Shown: positions 15,715-24,952, counted from the first letter of the stretch. The stretch: 32,869 nt of DNA from Solirubrobacterales bacterium (GCA_019240655.1 JAFAXX010000032.1:1-32869); one strand, 5' to 3'. Translations and numbers: made by a program. Notes: generated by a model not told the origin, from the sequence alone.

Positions 15715-16757
15715 CCGGACTCGACCAGCTGCGCGTCCTCCCTCGCCGCCGGGGTCTCGTCGCGCAGCCGCAGCTCCTCGGGCACCGGGATGTCGTAGAG
15801 CGCCGCCGCGTTCAGTCCCATGATCTTCTTCTTGGTCGCGGTCGTGACCGCCGGGTAGTCCGAGTACTCCTCGGTGCCGGGCATGGTCCAGTCGATGAAT
15901 CCCTCGACCTGCCACTTCGGCTCCCAGATGCCGTAGTCGCTGCCGAAGAGCATCTTGTCCTCGCCCACCCAGAACAGCAGCTCACCCATCACGCGGTTGA
16001 AGAACCGCGGGCGGGCGTGCATCAGCCCGCCGATCACCACCGCGAGGCCGGCGTAGACGTTGGGCTCCTGTGTGGCCATGAAGCAGAAGTCATCGATCCG
16101 CGGCAGCCCGACGTGCTCGATGATGAAGTTGAGCTCCGGGTTTCTGGTCGCGGCGATGTCGACGTCCTTGATGTCGAAGGCGTCCTTGTCGAGCGGCCAG
16201 ATCGTCGGGCCCTTGTGCGCGTGGACGTTCTTGATCCCGAGCTCCTGGCACTTGTCCAGGAACACCTGGGCCTCGGGATCGCTGAGGGACCACCCGCGCG
16301 AGCCGTTGTACCACTCGGCCGTGTAGACCTTGACGCCCTTGAGGTTGTAGCGCTTGGCGTCCTCCTCGAGCTGCTTGAGCCCCGCCTCGCCCTCGCGCGG
16401 GTCGAAGCGGCCGTTGACGATCACCCGGTCGCGATTCCTCTCCATCAGGCCGGCGTTCTTCTCGGTCGTGTTGAAGCCCGTCGTGTACCACGACCTCAGA
16501 TACGTCGACTGGAGGATCGCGGCGTCGGCGTGCCCCTGTTCGAAGACGTCGCGCTCGTAGTCCTCCGCGGAGTACTTCATGAACTTCTCGAGCGGCCAGT
16601 GGGTTTCCGGGGGCCCAAGGCCCATGTACGCGTGGAAGCACTCGATCCAGCCCTTGGCGTACTGCTCCTGCCCCTTCACCCAGTTCTCGGGACTGGCGTC
16701 CCAGAAGTGAGTGTGCTCGTCTACGACGAAGTACTTCTCCCCGCCCCTCTCATACAT
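15711..16757 (-). CDS. Amidohydrolase (PF04909 type) of the diiron-monooxygenase-associated group
   Basis: A 348-aa TIM-barrel metal hydrolase. The HxH metal motif is near the N-terminus (VVDEHTHFW, H15/H17); later histidines occur in NVHAHKGP and IIEHVGLPR, and the closing aspartate in LFGSDYGIW. Close relatives are regularly encoded beside prmABCD/mimABCD-type monooxygenases, where the protein is needed for an unclear step, so true hydrolase activity is not assured. The ATG at 16757 follows a good Shine-Dalgarno (GAGAGGGGAG on the minus strand). It is the first gene of an ATGA-coupled trio with DUF59 and alcohol dehydrogenase. The hydroxylase, reductase and coupling subunits of the monooxygenase are absent. 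Confidence 0.88.
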   Translation of the reverse strand: MYERGGEKYFVVDEHTHFWDASPENWVKGQEQYAKGWIECFHAYMGLGPPETHWPLEKFMKYSAEDYERDVFEQGHADAAILQSTYLRSWYTTGFNTTEKNAGLMERNRDRVIVNGRFDPREGEAGLKQLEEDAKRYNLKGVKVYTAEWYNGSRGWSLSDPEAQVFLDKCQELGIKNVHAHKGPTIWPLDKDAFDIKDVDIAATRNPELNFIIEHVGLPRIDDFCFMATQEPNVYAGLAVVIGGLMHARPRFFNRVMGELLFWVGEDKMLFGSDYGIWEPKWQVEGFIDWTMPGTEEYSDYPAVTTATKKKIMGLNAAALYDIPVPEELRLRDETPAAREDAQLVESG

Positions 16758-16837
16758 CCAATACTCCCCTCTCTCGAGAATGGCGATGCGGTGCGGAACT
16801 CTACACGCCGGCGGATCGTGAGCCGGGCTGGTCCGGT

Positions 16838-17251
16838 TCAGGCGGACGTGCGCTCCGGGTCCTGCGGCGTCGGGAAGTCGCGGTCGATCAGCTCGATCCG
16901 GTAACCGTCGGGGTCGCGGACGAAGCAGATGCGGCCGACCTCCTCCCGGCCTCCCGGTGAGTACGGTGGCTTCTCCGGCTCGATCCCGTCGCGGCCGAGT
17001 GTCGCGAGCAGCCCGTCGAGGTCCTCGACCACGAGCGCCATGTGGTTGTAGCCCTCGCCGAGGTCGTAGGGCTCTTTGCGGCCATGGTTGACCGTGAGCT
17101 CGAGCGTGTCGCCGTCACCCGGCAGCCCGAGGTACAGGTTGTAGGCGGTGTCGAAGTTGAGCCGACCCCGGCGCTCGAAGCCGAGGGCGCGGTAGAACCG
17201 CTCGGAGGCCTCCGGGTCACGGACGCGAAGGCACGTGTGGACGAATCGCAT
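16838..17251 (-). CDS. Glyoxalase I-like VOC-family metalloenzyme
   Basis: A 137-aa protein close in length to bacterial GloA (about 135 aa). All four metal ligands are in place: H5, E51, H70 and E120. GloA isomerises the thiol adduct of methylglyoxal; Actinobacteria generally lack glutathione, so mycothiol or another partner, or a different VOC reaction, is possible. TAGGCT at 17264-17259 ends 7 nt before the ATG and there is no Shine-Dalgarno, suggesting a leaderless transcript independent of livF upstream. It ends 80 nt before the amidohydrolase start and may be read through into it. Confidence 0.85.
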   Translation of the reverse strand: MRFVHTCLRVRDPEASERFYRALGFERRGRLNFDTAYNLYLGLPGDGDTLELTVNHGRKEPYDLGEGYNHMALVVEDLDGLLATLGRDGIEPEKPPYSPGGREEVGRICFVRDPDGYRIELIDRDFPTPQDPERTSA

Positions 17252-17270
17252 GCGGCCGAGCCTATCGCCC

Positions 17271-17289
17271 GGCGGCGATCACCGCCGCC
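17271..17289 (-). terminator. Hairpin between livF-like and VOC genes
   Basis: GGCGGCG (17271-17277) pairs perfectly with CGCCGCC (17283-17289) around a 5-nt loop, 30 nt past the stop codon of the LivF-like gene. It could end that transcript before the VOC gene, which has its own -10-like hexamer. No T-run. Confidence 0.45.
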
Positions 17290-17318
17290 GTCGTGCCGGC
17301 CGGGCGCGCCGGCGTAGG

Positions 17319-18049
<731 letters not shown>

Positions 18050-18053
<4 letters not shown>

Positions 18054-19009
18054 CGTGCCGCCACGACTCGCCGGAACTCACGCGGCGGACAGCCGTAGGC
18101 GCGGCGGAACAGCCGGCTGAAGTGCGGCGCGCTCGGCAGGCCCCAGCGACTGGCGATGGCCGCGATCGGCTGATCGGCGAATACCGGGTTGAGGAGGTCG
18201 CGACGACAGCGCTCGAGCCGCGCCGCCCGGATCCAGTCGCACACGCTGAGGCCCTCACTCTCGAACACGCGGTGCAGATAGCGGGTCGAGATGAAGCAGG
18301 CCTGCGCGACCTTCTCCGGGTTCAGCGTCGGATCGCTCAGCTTCGCCTCGATGTAGGACTGGGCTCGCAGCAGCAACTCGGCCCGGGTCCGGGGCTGCGC
18401 CGGATGGGTCGAGGCGCCGAGATCCAGATACAGCCGCCGGACGAGGTCGATGATGTGCTCGGCCAGCCCGACGTCGTGGCGAGCGATGCTGCCGTCGGCC
18501 AGTCCCGCCGCGGCTCCGCAGAAGAAGCGCGCGGCGAGCCGAGGCAGTCCCGCCTCCCCGGGGATCTTGATCGCGGTGAGGCGGGAGATGGTCGAGGCGT
18601 GCTTGCCAAGGGTCGCCTTGGGCAGCTTCAGTACGAGCAGATCGAACGGCTCCGGGGCGCGGAACACCGCCGGATGCGACGTGTCATAGGTCGTGATGTC
18701 GCCGGGGCCGAGCACTGTCTCACGCTGCTGCTGGGCGCCCTTGAGCCGTCCGCGCAGGAGGATCGAGATGTGCAGGGCCTCGGGATCTCCGATCGCGATG
18801 TCGGTGTGGCTGCGGCTCATGGTGTTGGCGGCCGCTGCGACGCGGAAGACGCCGATCGAAGCGAGCCAGTCGCCCCACATCCGCGCGGAGAAGGGCTCCT
18901 GTGAGTCCGTGCGGATCTGCAGAGGGTGATAGACGTCGCACGACGACTTGGCCCAGAACTCCACACGGTGCGGCGCCGGCACGACGCCGGTATCGATCAG
19001 CAGGGTCAT
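18050..19009 (-). CDS. AraC-family transcription regulator
   Basis: A 319-aa regulator. Residues 1-190 form an AraC-binding-like (PF14525-type) sensor region with [18 protein letters not shown], and 210-319 the paired helix-turn-helix domain: [19 protein letters not shown], then [32 protein letters not shown]. Relatives activate catabolic operons for small organic molecules. The effector is unknown. Its stop overlaps the start of livF (ATGA). The ATG at 19009 lacks a strong Shine-Dalgarno. A GCTT-N16-GGGTAA sequence lies 66-91 nt upstream. The divergent MetE-like gene starts 286 nt away, so this regulator probably controls both directions. Confidence 0.9.
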
Positions 19010-19294
19010 CGCAAACTGAAACGATCCGTCAGGACCGTGGCTGTTGCCTCTCCCGGGGCGACGCTGAAAGCGGTTTACCCCATCAACGCCTCATATAAGC
19101 GTCGAGACGGCGCGGCCCCGCCGGAGGGAGTTGCCGCTGGGCGCACACCCCCGCACGCCAGTTGCGCGCGAGCGCACTCGTGCACGGCCGCCGCCAGGCG
19201 GCCGATCGGGCCGCTCGTAGCATCGGCGCTCGCAGGCTTTTGCGTCAGGCGCCGCATCTTCGAGTTGGGCGCAGGGCGCGGGAGGGAGTGGACA
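19010..19294. promoter_or_regulatory. Divergent control region between AraC-livF and MetE-like operons
   Basis: This 285-bp gap has no gene. The part next to the AraC gene is less GC-rich. Minus-strand GCTT (19100-19097), 16 nt, GGGTAA (19080-19075) nearly matches the SigB-type consensus and points toward the AraC gene. A perfect inverted repeat, GCGGCC/GGCCGC with 5-nt spacer, lies at 19198-19214 and could be an operator. GGAGGGA at 19281-19287 is the ribosome-binding site of the MetE-like gene. No direct repeat pair typical of an AraC operator was clear by eye. Confidence 0.45.
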
Positions 19295-20521
19295 TTGCAG
19301 CGGATCCTCGCGACTCATACCGGCAGCCTGATCAGGCCGGCTGACCTGCTTGCGTTTCTCTCGGCTCGGGAGCGCGGCGACGCCTACGACGAGGACGGCT
19401 ATGCCGGGTGCCTGCGCCGGGCGGTCCGGGACGTGGTGAGTCGCCAGGTCGAGGCGGGCATCGACGTCGTCGACGACGGCGAGATGGGCAAGGCGAACTG
19501 GATCACCTACCTGTACGAGCGGGCGAGCGGCCTCGAAGCGCGACTGACGACACTCGAGGGCACGAGCATGTTGCCGCCCAGCCGGGACCGACAGGCGTTC
19601 CCGGGCGCATACGCCGCGCTCGACGCGCCCGACGAGGCGGCCAACCGGGAGAGCATGGGCGCCTCCGACGAGAACGCCCGCGAGGAGGCGCCGGGCGCAA
19701 ACCAGGGCGTCGAGTGGGTCTGCACCGGCCCGATCGTCTACGACCGCACGGCACTCGACCGCGACATCGCCAACCTGCGCGCCGCACTGGAGGGCCACCG
19801 GGTGCTCGACGCGTTCATGCCGGTGGTGGCCCCTGCGAGCGCCTACTGGCTGCGCAACGAGCACTACGAGAGCGAGGAGGAGTTCATCTTCGCGCTGGCC
19901 GACGCGCTGCGCGAGGAGTATCGCGGAATTGTCGACGCCGGCTTCCTGCTGCAGGTCGACGACGCCGTGCTGATGCACGAATGGGACACGATGCTCAGCC
20001 GCGGGCAGACCGACGCCGACTACCGCCGCTGGGCGCGGCTGCGCGTGGACGCGCTCAACCACGCGCTGGAGGGACTGCCCGAGGAGCGCGTGCGCTACCA
20101 CGTGTGCTGGGGCAGCTGGCACGGGCCGCACGCCTATGACCCGCCGTTGCGCGACACCGTCGAGCTCATCCTGCAGGTGAAGGCCGGCTATTACGCGATC
20201 GAGCAGGCGAATCCGCGGCACGAGCACGAGTGGCGGGTGTGGGAGGATGTAGCCTTGCCCGACGGCAAGAAGTTGATTTCCGGAGTGGTTACCCATCACA
20301 CGAACGTCGTCGAGCACCCCGAGCTCGTGGCGCAGCGGCTCACGCGACTGGCCGCCGTGGTCGGGCGCGAGAACGTGCTGGCCGGAACCGATTGCGGGTT
20401 TGCCCAGGGCGCGTTCATTCACCGCGTGCACCCGGAGATCCAGTGGGCCAAGTTGGCCGCGCTCGCCGAGGGCGCGCGAATCGCCTCGCGGGAGCTGTGG
20501 GGCGTCAAGGCAGCAGTCTGA
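19295..20521 (+). CDS. MetE C-terminal-type zinc methyltransferase-family protein
   Basis: A 408-aa protein equivalent to only the catalytic half of cobalamin-independent methionine synthase. It opens with THTGSLIRP, the family's barrel start. All zinc ligands are visible: H269 and C271 (YHVCWGSW), E303 (AIEQAN) and C367 (GTDCGF). Stand-alone MetE-core proteins act on other thiols; epoxyalkane:coenzyme M transferase belongs to this group. Reaction and substrate cannot be named from sequence. TTG 19295 is the start because GGAGGGA lies 7 nt upstream and the domain begins at once; there is no in-frame ATG nearby. Nineteen nt separate it from the solute-binding protein gene, so they form an operon. 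Confidence 0.87.
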   Translation: MQRILATHTGSLIRPADLLAFLSARERGDAYDEDGYAGCLRRAVRDVVSRQVEAGIDVVDDGEMGKANWITYLYERASGLEARLTTLEGTSMLPPSRDRQAFPGAYAALDAPDEAANRESMGASDENAREEAPGANQGVEWVCTGPIVYDRTALDRDIANLRAALEGHRVLDAFMPVVAPASAYWLRNEHYESEEEFIFALADALREEYRGIVDAGFLLQVDDAVLMHEWDTMLSRGQTDADYRRWARLRVDALNHALEGLPEERVRYHVCWGSWHGPHAYDPPLRDTVELILQVKAGYYAIEQANPRHEHEWRVWEDVALPDGKKLISGVVTHHTNVVEHPELVAQRLTRLAAVVGRENVLAGTDCGFAQGAFIHRVHPEIQWAKLAALAEGARIASRELWGVKAAV

Positions 20522-20540
20522 GAGAGGAGACACCCCAGAG

Positions 20541-21887
20541 ATGAAGATTCGCAGGCATCGGCTCGCCCTTACGGCGCTCCTGGCGACGGCGATCGTCGCC
20601 GCGGGCTGCGGCTCGAGCAGCTCGGGCACCAAGAGCCCCGCTTCGGCCACCAGCGCAACCACGACCGGCGCCGGCGCCGCGAGCACGCCGACCAGCACCG
20701 CGCCGAGCACGTCGGGAGGCGGTGGCGCCGGCTCGGCCGCGGTCACCAACTACCTCACCTACGTGCACGGCAAGGGCGGCACGGCCAGCGGCACGCCGGT
20801 GACGATCGGCTGGATCAACCAGCAGGGCGGCCAGCAGCAGGTCGGCCCGCTGGCCACCGCGGGAGCGGAGACCGCTGTGAAGTACATCAACGCGGAGCTG
20901 GGTGGAATCGGTGGCCATCCCCTGGCCCTCAAGGAGTGCTTCATCCGTACCGCCGAGGAGGAGGGCACGACATGTGCCCAGCAGATGCTCGCCGACAAGG
21001 CGATCTCGGTGGTCGACGAAGGCGCCGTGGCGATCGGGATCCAGTCCTTCTACTCGACCCTGGCCGGGGCCAAGCCGGTGATCGTCGGAGTGTCGGTCAC
21101 GCCGATCGACTCGGTCCAGAAGAATGCGGTGATCTACTTCGGCGACCCGACGCACATCCTCGCGCCGTTCGGTACCTACGCCAAGCAGGTGCTGCACGCC
21201 AACAGCGCGTCGCTGATCTACCCGAACATCGCCGGATTGACCGATGGCGCCAAGGCGATCTCGCAGGGGATGAAGAGCGCAGGGGTGTCGCTCAAGGAAG
21301 TGTCCTACGACGAGTCCAATCCGGACCTGATCGGGCCGATCAGCAGCGCGGGCGCGTCCAGCGCCGACCTGGTGATTCCCTATACCGACTCCTCCGGCTG
21401 CGTGAACCTGGCCAAAGGGCTCAAGCAGGTCGGCATATCCGAGGCCAAGAAGATCGTCTCCGCGCCGCTGTGCCTGAACGGCCAGGTGGCGGCGGGCCTC
21501 GGGGGCGACTTCCCGATCTGGACGTACGCAATCGCCAGTTCGCTGTACGGTGACACCACCGATCCGGGCCTGGCGCCCTATACCAAGGTGATGGCCAAGT
21601 ACAGCACCCCGGCCGACGCGCCCGATCCGTGGAATCTCGTCGCCTTCGCGCAGGTCCTGACCACCGCCCGGCTCTTGAATCAGATCGGCTACGGCAAGAT
21701 CGCCCCGACGGCGATCCTGACCAAGGCCAAGGCGTTCACCGGACCGATCGCGCTCGGGGCCCCGCAGCTGCAGTGCGGCAAGTACGCCGCCGCTCCGGCG
21801 GTCTGCAACGACCGGACGCAGTTCTTCGAGTATCACGGCAAGCACATGTTCACGAAGGCGGCGAGCTGGCTGCAGCCGCCGTCCTGA
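20541..21887 (+). CDS. Branched-chain-amino-acid-type ABC solute-binding lipoprotein
   Basis: A 448-aa exported binding protein of the Leu/Ile/Val (Peripla_BP_6) class. The signal peptide ends in a lipobox, VAAGC, with C23 the lipidated cysteine. A Ser/Thr/Gly-rich spacer reaches residue 70. The periplasmic-binding fold follows, with its VTIGWINQQGG opening strand and GAETAVKYINAELGGIGG. It should present a small organic ligand to a LivHMGF-type transporter; only the LivF-like ATPase at 17319 is nearby. The ligand is unknown; HAAT-type proteins also bind aromatic acids, amides and urea. GAGAGGAGA upstream is the ribosome-binding site. It follows the MetE-like gene in an operon. Confidence 0.92.
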   Translation: MKIRRHRLALTALLATAIVAAGCGSSSSGTKSPASATSATTTGAGAASTPTSTAPSTSGGGGAGSAAVTNYLTYVHGKGGTASGTPVTIGWINQQGGQQQVGPLATAGAETAVKYINAELGGIGGHPLALKECFIRTAEEEGTTCAQQMLADKAISVVDEGAVAIGIQSFYSTLAGAKPVIVGVSVTPIDSVQKNAVIYFGDPTHILAPFGTYAKQVLHANSASLIYPNIAGLTDGAKAISQGMKSAGVSLKEVSYDESNPDLIGPISSAGASSADLVIPYTDSSGCVNLAKGLKQVGISEAKKIVSAPLCLNGQVAAGLGGDFPIWTYAIASSLYGDTTDPGLAPYTKVMAKYSTPADAPDPWNLVAFAQVLTTARLLNQIGYGKIAPTAILTKAKAFTGPIALGAPQLQCGKYAAAPAVCNDRTQFFEYHGKHMFTKAASWLQPPS

Positions 21888-21917
21888 GCCGGCTTGCATG
21901 GGTGGCCGAGCCGCCCC

Positions 21918-21960
21918 GGCCTAGTCGAGAAACGAGCTGTGGCCGTGTCTCGACCAGGCC
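21918..21960 (+). terminator. Long imperfect inverted repeat after the solute-binding gene
   Basis: GGCCT-a-GTCGAGA (21918-21930) pairs with TCTCGAC-c-AGGCC (21948-21960): 12 of 13 positions pair across a 17-nt loop. It lies 31 nt after the stop codon and 43 nt before the next start. A transcription terminator or attenuator is likely. A 14-bp palindrome of GC pairs (21969-21982) follows directly. No T-run. Confidence 0.55.
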
Positions 21961-22003
21961 CTCATAGGGCGCGCCGGCGCGCGCGACCTGTAGCGTCGGC
22001 GCG

Positions 22004-23647
22004 ATGAGCCCCTATCGCTACGACCCGGTGGCGTTCCGGGAGGTCTTCGAGCATCACTTGACCTACCTCGCGGGGGTGCGGCGCAACAGCCGGCGGTTCG
22101 CCTCGCGGCCGGCTCTCCACGATCCGGCGACCGGCCGCCGCTGGACCTACGAGCAGCTATGGGCGGACGCCGGTCGGCTCGCCGCCGGCCTCGCCGAGGC
22201 CGGCGTCCGGGCCGGGGAGGTGGTGGTCTTCCAACTGCTAAACGGTCCCGAGTTCGCGCTGCTGTGGATCGCCGTCCAGCGGCTGGGCGCGATCGCGTCC
22301 CCGATCAACTACCGGCTGGCCGCGGGTGAGGTAGCGCATGTGCTCGGCGACAGCCGCCCCGTCGCGTTCGTCTTCGACGCCAGCGTCGCCGAAGTGGCTG
22401 AGGATGCGCTGGCGCGGTCGGCGCACCGGCCGGCGCTGCTCGGCGAGGTCGGCGAGGGTGGCGTCCCGGGAGCCGCGCCGTTCGCGGAGATGCTGCGCGA
22501 CTCCGCCGGCGATCTGCCGGAGCTGCCCGGCTCCGACGTGTACGCCGAGACCACGCGCCTGTACACCTCCGGCACGACCGGGCTGCCGAAGGGTGTCTCG
22601 CTGAACAGCCTGGTCGAGGTGCTCACGGCCCATGACGTGATCATGCACTTCCCGCTCGCGCCCGAAGACCGCACGCTCAACATGACGCCCTGGTTTCACC
22701 GTGGCGGTCTCTACTCAGGCGGCCCGAACCCGGTGCTCTACGTCGGCGCGGAGGCGGTCTCGCTGCGGCAGTTCGACGCCGCCACCGTGCTCGACTGGGT
22801 GCAGCAGCACCGGCTCACTTTTCTGATCGGCGCCCCTACCAACCTCGCCCTGCTCAGTGCCGAGCAGCAAGCTCGATCGCGGGATCTGTCGAGCCTGCGA
22901 GGCATTGTCACGATGGGCGCGCCGCTCGAGCGCGAGGCGTGCCTGCGCTACCAGGAGCTCCTCACCCCGCGGATCTTCAACGGGTACGGCACCACCGAGG
23001 CGTTCTGGAACACCTTCCTGCGGCCGCCCGACCTCCCCGCGCACGCCGGCTCGGCCGGGCGCGCCTGCACCGATGACGACGTCGCCGTCGTGCGCGTCTA
23101 CGAGGACCGGGTAGCCGATCCCGGCGACCACGCCGCCCAGGACGGCGTCGAGGTGGGCGAGGTGATCGTGCGCTCGGTCAAATCGGGCTATGCCTACGTC
23201 AACCACCCTGAGGAGCAGCGAGCCCGGTTCCGGGACGGCTGGCTGTACATCGGCGACCTGGCCACGTGGGACGCCGACGGCTACGTGACGATCGTCGGGC
23301 GCAAGGACGACATGATCATCTCGGGTGGGGAGAACGTCCACCCCACCCAGGTCGAGGCGGTGCTCGGCGAGCATCCCGCGATCGCCGACTCCGTCGTCGT
23401 CGGGGTGCCGGACCCCCAATGGGGTGAGCTCGTCGTCGCCTACGTCGTCCGCGCCGACCCGGCGCTCGACGCCGCCGCCTGCGAGGCCCACTGCCACGGG
23501 CATCCGATGCTCGCCGGCTACAAGCGTCCACGCGCCTACCGCTTCATCGACGCGATCCCGATGACCGCCACCGGCAAGAAGCTCCACTACCAGGTGCGGG
23601 AGCAGGCCCGGCGCGACGCCGCCGACGGGCAGCTCGAACGACCGTGA
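22004..23647 (+). CDS. Acyl-CoA ligase (ANL superfamily), substrate unknown
   Basis: A 547-aa enzyme that activates an organic acid to its CoA ester. Motifs: phosphate loop YTSGTTGLPKG from residue 187, GYGTTEAFWN, the GWLYIGDLATWD motif, hinge GRKDDMIISGGENVHP and catalytic-lysine loop PMTATGKKLHYQ. It is only distantly similar to the ligase at 2128, and its placement beside the MetE-like/solute-binding operon suggests a catabolic role (inference). TAGCGT (21991-21996) ends 7 nt before the ATG, with no Shine-Dalgarno, so its mRNA may be leaderless. Its stop is 7 nt from the end of the convergent M23-like gene. Confidence 0.92.
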   Translation: MSPYRYDPVAFREVFEHHLTYLAGVRRNSRRFASRPALHDPATGRRWTYEQLWADAGRLAAGLAEAGVRAGEVVVFQLLNGPEFALLWIAVQRLGAIASPINYRLAAGEVAHVLGDSRPVAFVFDASVAEVAEDALARSAHRPALLGEVGEGGVPGAAPFAEMLRDSAGDLPELPGSDVYAETTRLYTSGTTGLPKGVSLNSLVEVLTAHDVIMHFPLAPEDRTLNMTPWFHRGGLYSGGPNPVLYVGAEAVSLRQFDAATVLDWVQQHRLTFLIGAPTNLALLSAEQQARSRDLSSLRGIVTMGAPLEREACLRYQELLTPRIFNGYGTTEAFWNTFLRPPDLPAHAGSAGRACTDDDVAVVRVYEDRVADPGDHAAQDGVEVGEVIVRSVKSGYAYVNHPEEQRARFRDGWLYIGDLATWDADGYVTIVGRKDDMIISGGENVHPTQVEAVLGEHPAIADSVVVGVPDPQWGELVVAYVVRADPALDAAACEAHCHGHPMLAGYKRPRAYRFIDAIPMTATGKKLHYQVREQARRDAADGQLERP

Positions 23648-23654
23648 CCCTCTC

Positions 23655-24914
23655 TCATCGCCAGGCCGCGAGCCCGCGCACCGGCGTCTCGCTCTCGCCG
23701 GCGTATCCAGACGGCGAGAGCAGCGCGGTCGGGAAGTCGCCGATCGGCTTCCATCCGGTGGCGGTCATGGTTACCGCGGTGTCGAGCGCGGTGACGTTGT
23801 CGGCCCAGTCCCAAGCGTAGATCGTCAGGCGGTAGCGCCCGGGCGCGAGCGCCGTCGGCAGCGGTGGCGTGAGGCCGCCCGCCACGCGGTACACCCAGCG
23901 GGGGACGCACACCAAGCGGCTGGCAAAGCACGAGTATCCCGGCGCCTGTGCGTCCGGAGCGTAGATCAGCGAGCGGTCGGCCCACGGCAGCAGATGGGTG
24001 CCACGGAAGGCCCATTCCAGGGGCGTGAGCGCGGTTCCGCGGTCGGTGGACAGCCGGTAGGCGAGCGCCGCCGGCGCCAGCACCGGCGTCACGTACGTCG
24101 TCTCGCGCACGAGGGTCTGCGGACTGTAGGCGGCCACGGTCGCCTGCCCGTCGGCGGTGAGCGACGGCGGCCCGATCACCGGAGGGACGCGGTTGACATA
24201 GGGAACGAGCACCGTCCCGCCGGGCCGCAGAGGATTCACGTAGTTGCCGGTGTAGTCCAGCTCCGAGAAGGCGACGTGCCCGTAACCGGCCATCACGTGG
24301 CCGACGACGGTCTTGAACGGGGTCACCAGTTGGCCGGTCTCGACGGCCGGGTTGATGTGCCAGTAGACGTAGTTGCCGACCTCCACCCGGGCGTCCGGCC
24401 CCGATCGCACGAGGACCTCGGCCACCCCGGGCTGGACGGCATAGACCGCGGAGCCATCGGGCGCCTGGATGTCCAACGCGACATGCAGCGACCCCGGCCG
24501 GAGCTCGTTGAGCCCGGCGCGCAACGGATGCTGCTGGTGAAACGGTCGCAGCGGCCACCCGAGCTCAGCTCCGTAGGGCCGGCAACCGGTCGAGCAGCTC
24601 AGGCCGTCGGCGTACAGCGACGGCACCTCGCCCCGGGTGGGGGCGCGGTCGTCCCGGTCAGGGGGAAACGGCAGTGTCGCGTACGGCGAGCCGCCAAGCA
24701 GGCGGGCCGCCGCGGGCCGGCGGACCACCGATGCAGAAGACCGGCGCGCGGCCGCGTGCGGCAGGGCCCGGCTCGGGCGGGCGGTCGTCGACTCAGCCCA
24801 AATCCCGAGTGTCACGGCCAGCGCGGCGGCGGCGGCCAAGAGTGCGCCGACGGCCGCGATCCGCGCCCGCCGAGGCACGCTCGTGTCGATCGTGGTGATT
24901 GCCGCCTGTGGCAT
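23655..24914 (-). CDS. Membrane-anchored M23/LytM-like protein with an incomplete zinc site
   Basis: A 419-aa exported protein. A basic start and a hydrophobic segment (about 18-38) form a signal anchor, followed by a Pro/Arg/Ala linker. Residues 140-220 resemble the LytM endopeptidase fold. The first motif HxxxD is present (H144, D148). The second, normally HxH in HLHFE, reads HVAFSEL, so H213 is kept but the last zinc-ligand histidine is A215. The protein is therefore probably an inactive binding or scaffold version, like other degenerate M23 domains that act as regulators. The remaining 200 residues are a beta-rich domain with a cysteine pair. The ATG at 24914 is the only start before the anchor. 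A perfect palindrome lies 23 nt upstream. Confidence 0.75.
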   Translation of the reverse strand: MPQAAITTIDTSVPRRARIAAVGALLAAAAALAVTLGIWAESTTARPSRALPHAAARRSSASVVRRPAAARLLGGSPYATLPFPPDRDDRAPTRGEVPSLYADGLSCSTGCRPYGAELGWPLRPFHQQHPLRAGLNELRPGSLHVALDIQAPDGSAVYAVQPGVAEVLVRSGPDARVEVGNYVYWHINPAVETGQLVTPFKTVVGHVMAGYGHVAFSELDYTGNYVNPLRPGGTVLVPYVNRVPPVIGPPSLTADGQATVAAYSPQTLVRETTYVTPVLAPAALAYRLSTDRGTALTPLEWAFRGTHLLPWADRSLIYAPDAQAPGYSCFASRLVCVPRWVYRVAGGLTPPLPTALAPGRYRLTIYAWDWADNVTALDTAVTMTATGWKPIGDFPTALLSPSGYAGESETPVRGLAAWR

Positions 24915-24936
24915 CTATGGACCGGGCGGACCCGTT

Positions 24937-24952
24937 CCGGTGCTCGCACCGG
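24937..24952 (-). promoter_or_regulatory. 16-bp palindrome upstream of the M23-like gene
   Basis: CCGGTGC (24937-24943), TC, GCACCGG (24946-24952) is a perfect palindrome apart from its two central bases, 23 nt before the start codon at 24914. Position and symmetry suit an operator; a short hairpin in the leader is the alternative. Confidence 0.4.

Noticed and set aside
20505-21899. A 464-codon minus-strand frame over the solute-binding protein gene
   Set aside because: It is antisense to a clear lipoprotein with lipobox; the translation has no recognisable fold.
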